Positions 1 through 13,055 of a stretch of DNA of 64,000 nucleotides are shown here, one piece after another. Under the pieces are notes generated by a model. That model did no database searches, had not been told where the DNA came from, and saw only the letters and a list, made by a program, of their open reading frames with translations. Each line of letters opens with the position of its first letter. Position 1 is the stretch's first letter. Origin of the DNA: Effrenium voratum (taxonomy: Eukaryota; Sar; Dinophyceae; Suessiales; Symbiodiniaceae); assembly GCA_963377175.1 (NCBI GenBank), contig CAUJNA010001580.1, forward strand, positions 704,501-768,500, in the 5' to 3' direction. A program made the position numbers and the translations under genes.

Positions 1-494
1 CAATAGGGAGGAAAGGCAAAGCGCCTCCAGGAACGGTTCTGATCAAAGATTCTGAGAACCAATCTTGGGGGTAGTGCTCTTCTGATCCAAAAAGGAAATT
101 CAGCTCATCATCGCCGGCATGGCATGCTGAATGTGTGGGGACACAGCGTTCCTGCACAACTTTCATACAATGTACAAACCGAATATTATAGGGAATCATC
201 GAGTAACTCTCATCATGAGCGCTTCTACCCCCGTCGAGGTGAGCTCGTGCAAAACATCGGGCCAGCTTTCCCCCTTCCCACAAAGCCATCAATGGCATGG
301 GCCGGCCTCCCTCCTCAACTTTCCAACCCTTGGTATGGTAGGAAAAACTTTGTTGTGTGCAGCCCCCGACTAAAAGTTAATAACCTTGCCAACAACAGAA
401 CAGTATGTATGGGTGTGTCTTGTTTGGGGCACCTCCCAAATTTGTGGCTTTCCTTGTGGTGTCCCAAAAGAAGTCAACCCTCCCCAATTTCTAC
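1..494. other. Intron or 3' flank of gene 1
   Basis: Holds an F1 element fragment at about 409-484 (GGGTGTGTCTTGTTTGGGG..., then TGTGGCTTTCCTTGTGG). A piece at 318-352 is the reverse complement of part of the long hairpin at 39.3 kb. I could not place the final DUF179 exon here. Confidence 0.5.
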
Positions 495-553
495 TTGCAT
501 CTCCTCCCCCAACAGCGTGGTCGCGTCTGCTGCTCCCAGCACCCAGGCATCCC
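495..553 (-). CDS. Gene 1 exon j (last exon found): DAWVLGAADATTLLGEEMQ
   Basis: Encodes DAWVLGAADATTLLGEEMQ after the split glycine, equivalent to the x-x-W-x-x-A/P-A-x-x-x-L-L segment following GWxxGQL. Acceptor CCGGCAG. The likely donor is GT (ATGCAA then GTAGAA), leaving a codon boundary; reading through would reach a stop five codons later. An F1 element fragment (about 409-484) begins just below the donor, supporting an intron here. Confidence 0.8.
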
Positions 554-3500
554 CTGCCGGAGAGGCGAGACAGGATCCACACCCAACCCGACTATAAGAA
601 GGCTTAAGGCCTTCGGATCTTGCGGATGCGGCTCAAAACGGGGAGAGAGGTGGTTGCAGGCAGTGCAGATTCAGAGACTCTGCATGGTATCAATTGAGCG
701 GTCAAAATGCACCGCTGCCCCGAAGGATTTGGGACGGAACCACACAAAGTACACTACCCGGAGAATAGATGGCACATTAACGACGTATATTTTTAAGTAG
801 ATGGCACGGTGTGATTTGAAAATGCCAATGTGAGGCCTTCGCTTCACAAGTCTCAGTACCCTCGAAACAGGATGCCCACATGAGCAATGCGGGTGTGTCT
901 TATTTTGAGAGTTGGTATGTTTCTCTCTTCTTCTTTTTTTTGTTTTGTGTGTGTGTGTGTTAAAGGGAAAGCGAACCACCGCTTTGGTGGGTCCCCCTAT
1001 TTTGAGGCAAACTCAGTTATCGGATAATCTTATATGTTTTACACCATGTTTCGCACGCCATCACGTCACGCATCAATCAGTAAACAAAACGATTTGGTTC
1101 GTGGGCACTGTCTGCAATCCGGATGAAAACAAACTTAAACCAAACACATCACAAATCAAGAGCAGCACAAGCGTGGGAAACCCAGGATGTCAGCTTCCCT
1201 CTAACTGGTGGTTTGGATTGGTAATTTGGAGGCGTAGAGGTTGGGTGGCTTCCCATGTGCCCTCTAGGGGTTCAAATGCAAATCCACTAGAGGTTACCTG
1301 ACAGGATTGCAAAACCATTGTTGAACAAACACAAGAAGTGTCGCCTCGAAGAAGGCTTCAGCGCTAGATCAATTTTGTTGATGCAGCGTTGTTTGTTTGT
1401 CTTGTTGTCCCAAGCAATGTGACTGTCTTTTCCTCTTCTTTTTGGGGGGGTGTCCCCAACAAGTGAAGAATCCCTTGTAATTTCAATTCGGGGATATTGG
1501 GGGTCCCCGCCCTCCGCCATGGAAAGTATTGAGCATAGGGCTTGGACTATAATCCTTCCATCAGGGATTGACCAACGCGGGAACAAAACGATGCATTTGT
1601 TAAGAACAGCTGCACTCTGCCTGCCCTTAAAGCCCCCGGTTGTCAACATTCCAGTGGAGAATGGCCCCTCGTTTGTTGTAGCAAAACATATATGGGATTC
1701 CCAAGACTTCTCCTCACTTGAGCTCACTTACGGCAGGTCTTTCACAGAAAGGGGCAACCACATGTCCCATCATGTCGCCAGTTGACTATGAATTCAATTG
1801 TAATAGGGAGCCACTGCCCAAGTGGCTGATGGACATGAATCCAAAGGGTTCCGTTTTGTATTCACACCCAGTTGGGTCACAAGGGCGGCTCGGCTTGCAC
1901 ATGCGTCTGAATCTTCAAGTGTCTTAGCACCCATCACATGTGCTCACACATGTCATAATGTGTATGTGTGTGTGTGCGCGTGTGTGCCTGCCTGCGTCTG
2001 TGTTTGTCTGTTTGTTTGTTTGTTTGTTTGTTTGTTTGTTTGTTTTCTATTTGTTTGTTTGCTTACTTGCTTGATTTGTCTGTTTGCGGGTGGGACCCCT
2101 ATGCGAACCCACAAACAAAATCTACCGGCCTGTCTAATCATGTTAGATGCCCCTGCGGATTCCACCAATCCGCAGCACTCCGTCAGCCCTTTCTTCGCGC
2201 TCGGGGCGCACATGAAGCAACGAGCTTCGCCAGCGCCTCGGTTCAACTCGTCCTGCAGCTGCCCAGGAGACCAACCTGCGCTCCGCGGAGTCTGGTGCTT
2301 CATTTTTGCTGCCTGAAGGGAAACTCCTCACACGGAGTGCGGTGGTTGATCTAAAGAAAAGCAACAAACTATACCAACTATACCAATCCTCCCCTTTCAA
2401 GAATCCCAAAACACGCTTCTGTTTTCGCTGCAATAATTTCTGAAGGGAAACTCCTCACACAAAAAACATAAAATTTGCTGGTTGGTGTTCAAGGACAACT
2501 CGTTCCGGCCACAAAACCAAACCAAACACCACATGACCCTCGGCAAGCTGCCGAAACGCAAAACGAGTGGCCAAGGACCCAGGGCCATGCCCCCCAAGGC
2601 TAGAAGAAACTTGATCTCGTGGCCCAAGACGGGCCATGGAAAATAGATTCTGTCCCGTGGCCCACTGAGAAACAGCAAGCAAAAGGGCCTGAGCACCCTT
2701 GTCACATGTTGGCTATCTCAAAATCAGGGTATCTCCAGGGTTGGTCTCCTTTCGCCACACCACAAAGGTGCCAAGGTGTGCACAAAATCCACGCCAGGCA
2801 CCGGGTGGTAGTTGGTTACGGGCAGGAGATGCAAACAACAAATAAATGGGGTGGGCCAAGTCGGAAATCACAGCTCCACCTTTACGCCATTGCTCGGCTT
2901 ACCTGCCAGGCCCGGCGAGTTTGCTCAAGACCCATAAAATCGGACACACATCCTCTCTCTCTCTCTTCCGGCCGTCTGATCCTAGCCAGTGACGGTTTTC
3001 GGAAATTTGTTGGCTTCCCTTGCCGGAACTTTGAGTCCGAAAACCTCGCATGAAATAATCTGGGTGATAACCAATCTTGCTGGTTCAATAGGCAGGGAAT
3101 GAGTTGGAATAATAGAGAAAAACCATGCCCGATTTGGTTTCCTTTATTCGGGAATCTAACCAAAACCGGTTCATTCCCACCCGAAAGGGTCATTCCCTAG
3201 CTGCACGGGCTGCCTGTTTAAGACCGGACCTCGCACGGGCTGCCTGTATAGCCCGCGAAGAGGACGAAGTCCTCCGGCCTCGCCTGGCCTGTCGCCACCA
3301 GCAGCTTCGCTTCGCGAAAGCCTCGGAATTCGGAGCTGAGAATCTTGGGATCGGTTCGACAGGGAATGAGTTGGAATGACAGCCGTAACCATCCAACCGA
3401 TTTGGTTTCTCTTAGAATCTCTATAGTTCATTTCCAACATCCTGGATCATTTTCTACTGAGCACCAGTAAAAAACGAGCTGGGCGGGGGGCCAGGTTTCC

Positions 3501-6500
3501 AACCAGACCCCTTTGCTGTACGGGTTCAAAAAACGAGTTGGGCGGCCCAATGACGGAGAGATCGGCTGACTTCATTTGAGGAAAGTCCTTTCCTTCACTT
3601 CTTGTTCTGGGTTGGGGGGAAACAACCGCATTTCTGGCATCTTCGATTTTAGAACACCCAAGTCTCCTCTCACTGACCCCTCGGCGCAGTAAGTGAAATT
3701 CAGCAGCCCGAGTTACAATCCAAATCGTAGTCGTGTTTGGAGGAATCCTAACGAGATAAAGGCCATGACCTACCCTGACAATCCAATGTATGCATATATC
3801 GCCTACATTGGCCGACGCCACCGTTTTTCAACTACATTGACCGATAAACCTGAATGTAGCCAATTTTGGGGGACATTCAAACCGACAACTTCCGACAAGG
3901 GTTCCGACAAGCCTTCCGACAACAAGCTCGCCTCAATTTCGACGACTCTATCCGACGACGCCCTCCAACCACCCTTTTCCAATGCCTTTCCGACGGCTAA
4001 CTTAACTCACAATGCAGGAAAATACAAAGGCGCGCCGCAAATTGATGTACGGACAAAACATAAACTGCGAATGACTGGCAACAACTACAGGGCACAAACA
4101 GGGCACAAACAGGGCACAAAATGACTCGAGCCAACCCCGGCTATCATTGTCAGTAAATGTTGGTTGCCTGGCACGCAAAAGAAGGAACCCACTAGCATAG
4201 TGTAGCAGATCCCGCTGAGGGCTTCCGTTTGTAACGTTAACCTTTTTGATGAGCTGGCTTGCTTGACGAAACAGTGTGACGACGAAGCACGTGTGCGATA
4301 GTTCAAACTTTTCAGGCCACGCCATGATCAAGCACATTTCCAGCGCAGGATCACACTAAGGCAACGCCGGTTAGCAAAGATCACTCAACACACATAATTA
4401 TTGCGCATGGAGGACAACAACTCCTTGCAAAACACCTCGCAGCAGGAGATCCCGCCAGTCACTCTCAACAAAACCTATCCAAACGCTCATGGGGGTTGAT
4501 ACCCCCCAAACTAAACGATGAAGCAGAATGATGCTACATCGTTGTTGTCCACAGGAACACAATTTTCAACTTGCCCGTGTGTAGCTTAAATGCGTGTTGC
4601 TTCCTGATTGCTTGCATGCTGCAACCTCTGCCTTTGCGAGCTTAGTTGCTATTATGTTTGATGCGTGCCTACGCAGGGGCGATGGGTCATCATGACAAGC
4701 TTGTTCGCGGGCCATAAACCGTCGACCGAAGGTAAGGGGTCTAATTTCCAACAATCACATCTCCAACCAAATACTTGCTTAACACCATGCCGCAACCCAG
4801 TCCAGAGCGCAGGCCCAACTTAAAAAGCCCTGGTTGTTCAAAGCAGGTGTTTCATTTCTTTCCAGGAGGCTCACTTTAAACGCATGCTAGCCTGCTAGCA
4901 GTTCCCAATCACCATTCGAGCGGCAACTGCTTGCCAAGCGAAATTTCACTGGTCAGATAGTGATTAAGGCTCTAAACCTGCCATGCCCCCATGCCGCAAT
5001 GCAAAATTCACAGACTTAACAAAAAACCATTGCTGTACTTAACAAACGTGGATGTCAAACGAGATGTGCTGGGAAGGGCTCAAGCGGCGGTCTTGAGGAG
5101 AAGGATTGAGACTGGACGCACATGACGCAGTCCAAGCCCCATATGTTGCTTTGCAAGGACTTGGTTTATCGATGAAACCCAACTATAAAAGGCACACGTA
5201 GCATGTTTGTCTAATGCTCTCCTTGATTAAACATGTCCTTGTCAGCTTCTCTCCGAATGTTTTGGGCTCAGTGCTTTGCCCTCATTGGGCATACGCGCTA
5301 GTAAGCCATTTGTTTGACAAGCGTTTCTCCGCTGTTTCTAGGCCAGCTTGCCAGCTGACGCCAACAATCAAGCCACATCACTTCCAACTCACGGCGCCAA
5401 CAAAAATCGAGCCTCGTCCGACGTGTCATCGCGCGAAATCACGCGTTGCTTCTCGTAAAACGCGTGGACAACACACGAACACAGTCCGGCAAAAATTCAC
5501 GCTATTTCACGCTATTTCACGGTTTTCCGTTAACGTAAGCAAAAATAAGAAGACAATCCGACAACTTTTCACGCCAAATCACGCCAAATCACGGTTTTTC
5601 GTTTGCACAAGCAAAGGACAGGAACACAATCCGAGAAGAAGTCACGCAAAAACAAACGAAATTTGTTGGGTCGTTTGCTCCAAATCGCTAAGAACATGGT
5701 AGGGACATACTTTGGTCAGCCAGGGGGAATAAACGGACCTTTGCTGAACTGCTTTTGGGGAGCCACATAGCAAAAATAGGTACTTGTTGGGCCTTTAGTA
5801 GACGTTCGAACTTCATTGAAGAGTCCTCTGCTGACAGGGAAGTTCATTCTTGCGCGGCAAGCTTTCAATAGGCAAGACTGAGCTTTTTGCATGGTTGATG
5901 CGAGCCCAGAGCTGATGCGAGTAGACAATCCGGATGCTGAGTCTCCAGCATGCCAATCAAAACTCAAGAGCTCTGAAGACATGCATGCTAAGCTTGGTGG
6001 CTCCTTATCCGAGTTTACATAGCACTTAGTATTGGCAACCTAATAATTGACATACATGTCGCGCGTGCAGCATCATAAATCCCATGCTCAAGCGGCAAAA
6101 CGCCAGGCCTGCCCAATCGCAATGCAGTCATTGTAAACCTACAAATAAGAACACTGCTTTATGTTCTGAGCTTAGATATTCATTATGTTGAGCTGTATGT
6201 GTACCTAAAGTCTTGTACATGTGTATACACAATAAATTTGCACATGCATAAGATATGTATGTCTATGTTTTGCTTAGCGAATTAAAAATAACGTTTTTTG
6301 GTAAGATAAAATTTGAGTTTCTTGTTGGTATGCTTGGGCATCTTGCTGCGTAGATTGAGCGCACTTGAATGGCCAACAGTTACTGGGCGGCAGTTGGGAG
6401 TCGACTCGGTAGGCCAATTTGGTTCGGCGCTCCTCATATCTCAAACATTCGGCACAGCCAACAAAATGTCCATACTTGCAATTGCGTGTAGGCTGTAGTG

Positions 6501-9500
6501 TTGTAACATAAATCCCTGACAGTTGATAGATGGCTGTGCTTTCCAATGCGGCTCAAGGTCGGCAAGTCCGTTCCTTTGGCTCAGAGCATGTTGAATTTGT
6601 AGGGTTTTCATTTCAAATACGCATAACTCGAGATCAAAGCACGTTTACATTGCATGGGCAATAGAGCTCGAGGGTGGCTTTGCGTTGCACGTCCGACCCC
6701 ATGTTGGTTGGCAGCGATAGTGCCAGTGGTCGAACAGTTTGCGTACTCAATACTGAGAGGGGCTTTCTCATAAGAGTGCACCAACGCTGCACACACACAC
6801 ACACTCCCATAAGAACTGCCCATATGCACGAACAGAATCAATCTCGCAATTGTGGATTTGTTTGTTTGGCGTAGCCTGCTCATCCGGAAAACAACACTTG
6901 CAAGAGTCTGATGGCAAGCTCTCAACCATCGCTAGCTACAAACATCATCAAATGTCCATGTCAATAACGCGGTGTTTTCACTTGCTGAAGCAAGTGCAAA
7001 TTAATGAAAGCGAAGTTGCTACACAACAGTGCTTTGGCAAATAGAGCAAGTTAGCAAGCAGGATCATTGGGCCCCTGAAAAACAAATATGCTCAATAAAC
7101 TCCGCCACACTCGGGTTCAAATTTGACTATCGGACACGAGCTTCGTCAAATCTCCTCAATTTTCAGGCAATATTTCGACATTCGACGGGGATTCGGCGAA
7201 TGTATCATTTTTTGGCTATATTTCGACAATCCGACAGGGATCCGACGAATGTTGTCGTTTTTTTGCTACATTGCCAATGTACCCGAAAAATGGCTACATT
7301 GCAATGTACGCCATATTTGCCTACATGGATTCTCAGGGCTACTAACAGGTTCCCAAGTCAGCTAGAAAGTCCGGATTTGCCCAAAGCCATACCCCACCGA
7401 CAACGACGACGACTCACGTTCAACGGGTCATCTCAGAAATCTCGCATGGCCCGAACCCGAACTTCCCCATTGAACCGGGCGTTTGGATCAACCCCATGCA
7501 GCCTGTTTGGGAGGGGGGGGGGGGGTACAACGGAAAAGGGACAAAACGTTAAAAGACGATGTGATTCAAACTGGGCTGGTTGAATCAACGTGGCATTGCA
7601 AGGGTCTGGAGCAACTGCTTGCTTTCTTGTAGCCGTCCCAAAAAGGCCTCAACTTGTTTCAAGTCTTTGACACGTATCCTTTACTTGAGGAGCGGGTGAA
7701 CGAAAGCTAGCAGTTGTTGCATGAGATGGGTCGGTGACAGAGTGGATTCATGGGTAGCTTGTGTACAACGAGAGGCCCGGCAAGATTCGTAGGATGCGAC
7801 ACGCAAACGCACATGGTGGCGTGGCAAACCTTGAAAAATGAAAACAACGAGAGGTGTCAGAAGCTGTCTTAAAGCACCTCTGGGTTCTGCATGCTGCGTG
7901 TGCAAAGATTCTTGCGAGGTGGTTTACTGAGAAGACTGAGGTCTCAAATGAACAAGCTGAATCGGTGGAACATGTAAAAGTTCGTAGCACCAAGTCCAAA
8001 ACGGGCAAACCGAGACTGCTGAACACTGAGCCACTGCCCGGGGGGGGGGGATGGACCAGGGAGGAATCGAGCCTGAGACCGGGGGGGGGGGGTCTAAATA
8101 ATTGATGTTTTTCAATCTTTTCGGCTCAAATAATTGAAAAAATCAATCTTTCGGCATTTGAGCCCCTTACCTTGCTTACGCAAGGAGAAACTTCAGCTAG
8201 CTAAAGCTAGCTTTCGTGACAGGTCGATGGTCAAAGGAAGCCCCCAAACAAACCAGCACTGCATATACTACTGCCCTACCCATGTTGCTGGCTGATACAA
8301 AACGGAAGCGGTTCGTCCAAAAAAAGCAGGTAGCATCCCCAACAGCCCCGGCCCGGCAACCCTCGGAATGCTGCTCCGAACTCCAAAACTTTTGGGCAGA
8401 GGCAGAGACGTGCGAAACAACACCCATGGCATTGCCTCGGTGCAAAGGCAAAGGGCTACAAGAGCGTCTTTCCCAAGCGCGAAAAGTTGCGGGATGGTTC
8501 GAAGTGGGGTTCTCCCCAGGATTCAATGAGAAAACTTGGATGGTGTGAAAACTTGCCGCGGATTTCTGATTGATCCCCCTGTAAACCCTTACCTTGCCTG
8601 TTGGCTCACCCCCAGCCCATCTACACACTCCACGTTTCAACCCTGGTCACAAAAGGGTTGCAAGCCAGGCTAACCCGGCTGACCGCCCCTTCGCAATGCA
8701 CTGCAAGAAGCTCATGGTGTAGATGCCATTGATCACGCGGTTGCTGGCCGCAGCAAACCTGAGCTCCAACGGAAAGGACTCCTTGGCAAACAAACATAAA
8801 GCACTGGCTAATTCAAGAAGCACACTCCTGCTGCGAATGCCCTCTGGTACCGAACCTTTACTACAGAAGGAAGTGTCTACCCTTGAAAACTGGTACTCCA
8901 ATGCTCTGCGCATTTTGTTTAAAAAATAATATATAGCACGGTAATTCCAACAACGGCACAAGAGGACCCCTCCCCCATAAAGGACCTCGTCATGGGGAAG
9001 CTCGTTTCACCCCCAATGTGTCATGAATCATCCCAACAACTCTTCCAATCGGGGCTCTCAAGCCGGATGAACAGAATAATTGGTACCAAGCAGGTGTCTG
9101 ACAATCCCTTGCCAACTGTCAAGTACAGGCCCGGCCTGACAAGGGAGATCCGCCCTTCAAGCGCGCATGGCTGAGTATCCAAGGATTCTGGCCCAATGCC
9201 AGTCCTTCAGACAAGTGCTCGAAGCCCAGTCAAATTGCTCTAGCACGACCATAGTCAGCCAAGTCTTGCCAATTTACAAAGTGAAAGAAAGACAAAGTCT
9301 TTGCACATGTGTGTGGATTGGGGCGCACAAGTATGCCATCAACTTCTGGAATGCTCAGAGAACACCTCGGGTCGGAAAGTGTGCCCCACATCGGGGGTAC
9401 ACAATCTTGTTGAAACACCCAAGAAAACACAAACACGCGCATGCGGACACAGACTTTGCAAGTATATCTGCTCGAATTTCAGCCGAGGTGCCGATCTAAA

Positions 9501-12500
9501 GTGTGCATGCAAAAGTGCTGGGGCTTGCCTGGCAGAATCGGCTTCTTGTGTCTGACTGTGCTCAAATTTTGCCGGAATTGGCACCGCAAGGGATATCACT
9601 ACAATCTGGCAGGCCTAAGGATTGGATTTGGAACAACTCAGTCTGGTAGTTCACTTTGGGGCGAGTATCTGATTGAGCAGCAAAATGAAAGAAGGTGACA
9701 ACACACCATGCGCATGTTGGGTCTGAAAGAGAACAAGCGCTACGTATATGTGTTTGCCGCCCACGGATGGTTGCCCTTGAAAGCTCGACGAAACAACTGG
9801 CCATGCCTTACAGATTTCCAAAATTGATTGAGTACCCATTAGCTATACACATTGCTTCAAGAACAGTGCTTGCAGGAACTGGTTCAGCATGTATCAAGTG
9901 AGCAAAAGTGAACGGCCCACTTGCGACATATTACGTGTATGGAACATGTTGTTGTTTGTTTTCCCCCCTTCTCAGGGTAGACCCTCCGCAAGTAAGCTGA
10001 TCCGCGCAGGATAATCGGCTGTTTATAGCACCCCGAGTTTCTTGCAGGTTGTTTCCTTTTTTATATGTTTGTTATCTTGTTAAACAAACACATGTTTCTT
10101 CTTGATGTCCTTAACACGTTCAAACCTGAAGGTTCCCCCGCTTGAAGACGTGACATGGGCGCCCCAAAACTGGGCCCTTTTGGGTTGGTGTTTAAATGGG
10201 CACCAAATGCAAATCACCCATTCTGAGGTCCTTCCACTTGTGCGGGCGGATCCTACTATCTTCAGAAGAAGCCAGCTGCCTTCTTCGGGTGGCATACTAA
10301 AAAAACAATACACCCTGGATTAAATAAACCTTTTGAATAAGCAGGGCCTTTCGCTCTCAAAGCAAAGGCCCGCCCTGTTAAACCAATCATTGCCCCAAGC
10401 CAAAAGGGAAACAATCAACCCCGTCTCAATCAAATTTGTCCTCAATCGACCCCCTGAAGATTCCTGAAGCATTTTCCTTCGACATCCCTAAACACTGCGT
10501 TTACTCAGTTTCAGCGAGCCAGAAAGGGCCGGTCTGACGATCCATTCCCCGCCTGGGCTTTCTAAACCTTCGCAGTCGCCGCCAAACCATACCTGCCACT
10601 CCTGGCCTCGCAAGGGGGAAAAACCGAAGGACCAGCCTTCGGGCCCCAAAAGTGGCGAACGCTCGGTTTGTACCCTGTTGGGGTCTGCTGAAAGGCAAAA
10701 CAAAAAGACACCCACCAGTTTGGGGAAGTCCCCTGTTATACTGGATTCGGAAAGGACCTAAAGAAAAGTCACGATCCATCGGCGTTTCGAGCCGCACACG
10801 GTTTGCGGCACTCCCAAACTTCCCCAAGGGGGTCCTTCATCGAAACCCAGCAGCAACCACTGGGGTTTAAAGGTTTTGGCAACCTACCGCAAAACATGGT
10901 TATTCTTGGGCAGTCCGTTTTCTGATCCCCGGCTAAAAGTGAATAAAGCCACTGAACGAACTAAACACCTAAACAGCTAAGGGGAGAGCTGGGAACCGCC
11001 AAGTTTTTTCGCCTTCCCTGGAGGTCTGGAGGTCTTTCTAAGGTTGACGGAGAAAGAAACACAAACTCGTTTTGAGAACCCCTCATGGAATCCCTTTGGA
11101 CCCTGGCAGTTCGGGGCTAACCTTTCCCACACGCAACCAAAATTCAAGGATTCCTCACACATCCGTCCGTGACATGGCTGTCCCTTCCTTCATTTCAGTG
11201 ATTTCCATTGCGACTTCATTTTAACGGGCATTCCCCAAGCGCCGCAGAATATGGCACTGCCAAAATCTGCATGGAACCCATTCCACAGGGTTCCAAACAA
11301 GGAGATTCATCGGACCGCTACAGCGGGCTGCATAGTAGGCCGGTGGGACATCAAAGCCTTTTCTCCAGTTTTGCACACAAGGCTCACCCCCTTCCCCCAA
11401 TTGCATTGAGGGATATGTCTTTGTGCCTGGGTTGCTATTCCTTGCTGAGCAAAAGGTCTAACCTTTTGTAGTTCGTGGAAAGCCCGTTGTTCCAAAAGGT
11501 CCGAGAAGCTAAGGCCACACCAAAGACCAGCCAATGTGGGTGTGTCTTTCTTTTAGGACCCCCAACAATTTTCGTTGTCCCAAAGCAAACACAAACAGGG
11601 GGTACCAACTCAAAAAAAAGACAGACCCATGCTGCAACCTCTTCTTGCACCCCCCCCCATCCCCAGGTTCCTCGGAAGAGGCCCAGGAACTCGAGGATGG
11701 ACTCCCCGGCATCCAGCTCCAAATCGCCCACACTCAGCGCGGAGGGACGGTTCAGCACCACACCCACCGTGCCCTCCTCTCCGTGGTCGATGATCAACAT
11801 CACCACCTGTCCATTGGGAAAACCTATGAGTTGGCTGTGGCTGTCAAAACCGTTTTGGGATCCCATTTTGGGGGATTGGTGAATTCACCACCCATTTTAG
11901 AACCTATTTTAGTGCTGGGGGTACGGGATTTTGACCGGCCGACCTTTTTATCGGATTTGCTTCCGGCGCTTTTTTTTTCCGTTCCATTTTCCGGTCACCT
12001 TTGGAGTAGTTTAAGGCGGGTCAAGGGCGCGCTTAGGGTAGGGCGGTTGGGGGTTCGGGGTGGTCCTGGTGTAGGGTGGGTTTGGCACGGGTTTGGTTGG
12101 GGTGGTTTGGGGCCTTAGGTACAGTAGAGGGTTAGATGGAGCTTGGGTTGGCGCAAGGTTGGTTTAGTTGAGGATTAAGGTGGGTTTAAGGTGGGTTTAT
12201 ATAGTGTGTTCTGGCAGTTTAGGGTGGGGTTCAGTGTTGGTTGGGTTTAGGGTTTACGGGGTTCAATCTAGTTGGGTAGGCTTAGCATGGGTTTGGGGTG
12301 GGCAGGTTGTTGGTTTAGCATAGGATGGGTTTACGGGTGCGTTCGGGGTTACCGTCATCCATGCTTGGCGGGTGCCTTAGTGAAACAGGACAGGAGAATG
12401 AAAGCAAGCTGAGTGACATGCAACTAGGCTCTTGTGGTGCTCGGGGTTGGTTCAGGGCGGGTTTTGGTTTTGTTTTTGGGGTGGGTTCAGATTCAGGGCG

Positions 12501-13018
12501 TGTTGAGGGGTTGGCTTAGGGTGGGCTTCGGGGTCCATTCAGGGTTGTTTTAAGTTAGGTTTGGGGTGGGTGTAGGGTGGTTTAGTGTGGGTTTAGGGGT
12601 TCAGAGTTGTGGATATAGGTGGCGCGCGGGTGTGTAGGTGGGTTTATGGGTAGGTTGAGAGTTGGCTTAAGGCTGAGGCTGGTCCAGGGTGTGTTTGCGG
12701 TTGATTTAGGTGGGTCGGTTTAGGGTTGGTCCAGGGTGGGTTCAGATTGGTTGAGTTGAGCATAAGGCGGGCGGGTTTAGTGAGGTTTCGGATCGGGTGT
12801 TTAGGGTGCGTGTTTTTAAGGTTCAAGGCACGCTACGTTTAGGGTGGTTAAGGGTAGGTCAAGGGTAGGTTTGGGGTGCGTTTAGGGTCTGAGGTGGCAG
12901 GTGTAGGGTTGGCGATTTTGTGTTTAAAGTATACGGGGGGGGGCCTTCTTGCTTGCTTGCTGCCTGCCTGGCTGGCTGGCTGGCTGGCTTGCTTGCTTTC
13001 TTGCTTGCTCGCTGTTTA

Positions 13019-13055
<37 letters not shown>

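Larger units (their letters stand above)
3322..8711 (-). other. Largest gene 1 intron (5.4 kb)
   Basis: Much of 3,780-5,690 is C/A-biased and rich in short duplications: TCCGACAA-type units near 3,885-3,925, three GGGCACAAACA units at 4,089-4,119, and doubled TTCACGCTA and TCACGCCAAA units at 5,500-5,595. A second such patch is at 7,120-7,330. It also holds the 537-bp element (7,683-8,219). A protein-like stretch at 8,330-8,440 (LHRGNAMGVVSHVS) was not used because it does not fit the exon order. Confidence 0.6.

Noticed and set aside
8330..8445. Additional DUF179 exon (LHRGNAMGVVSHVS)
   Set aside because: It lies downstream of exon g, whereas an L-H segment belongs before it; the 9.5-kb exon already supplies this region in phase.
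11534..12118. 194-codon plus-strand open frame
   Set aside because: Antisense to DUF179 exon d and composed of an F1 element plus the G-rich tract.
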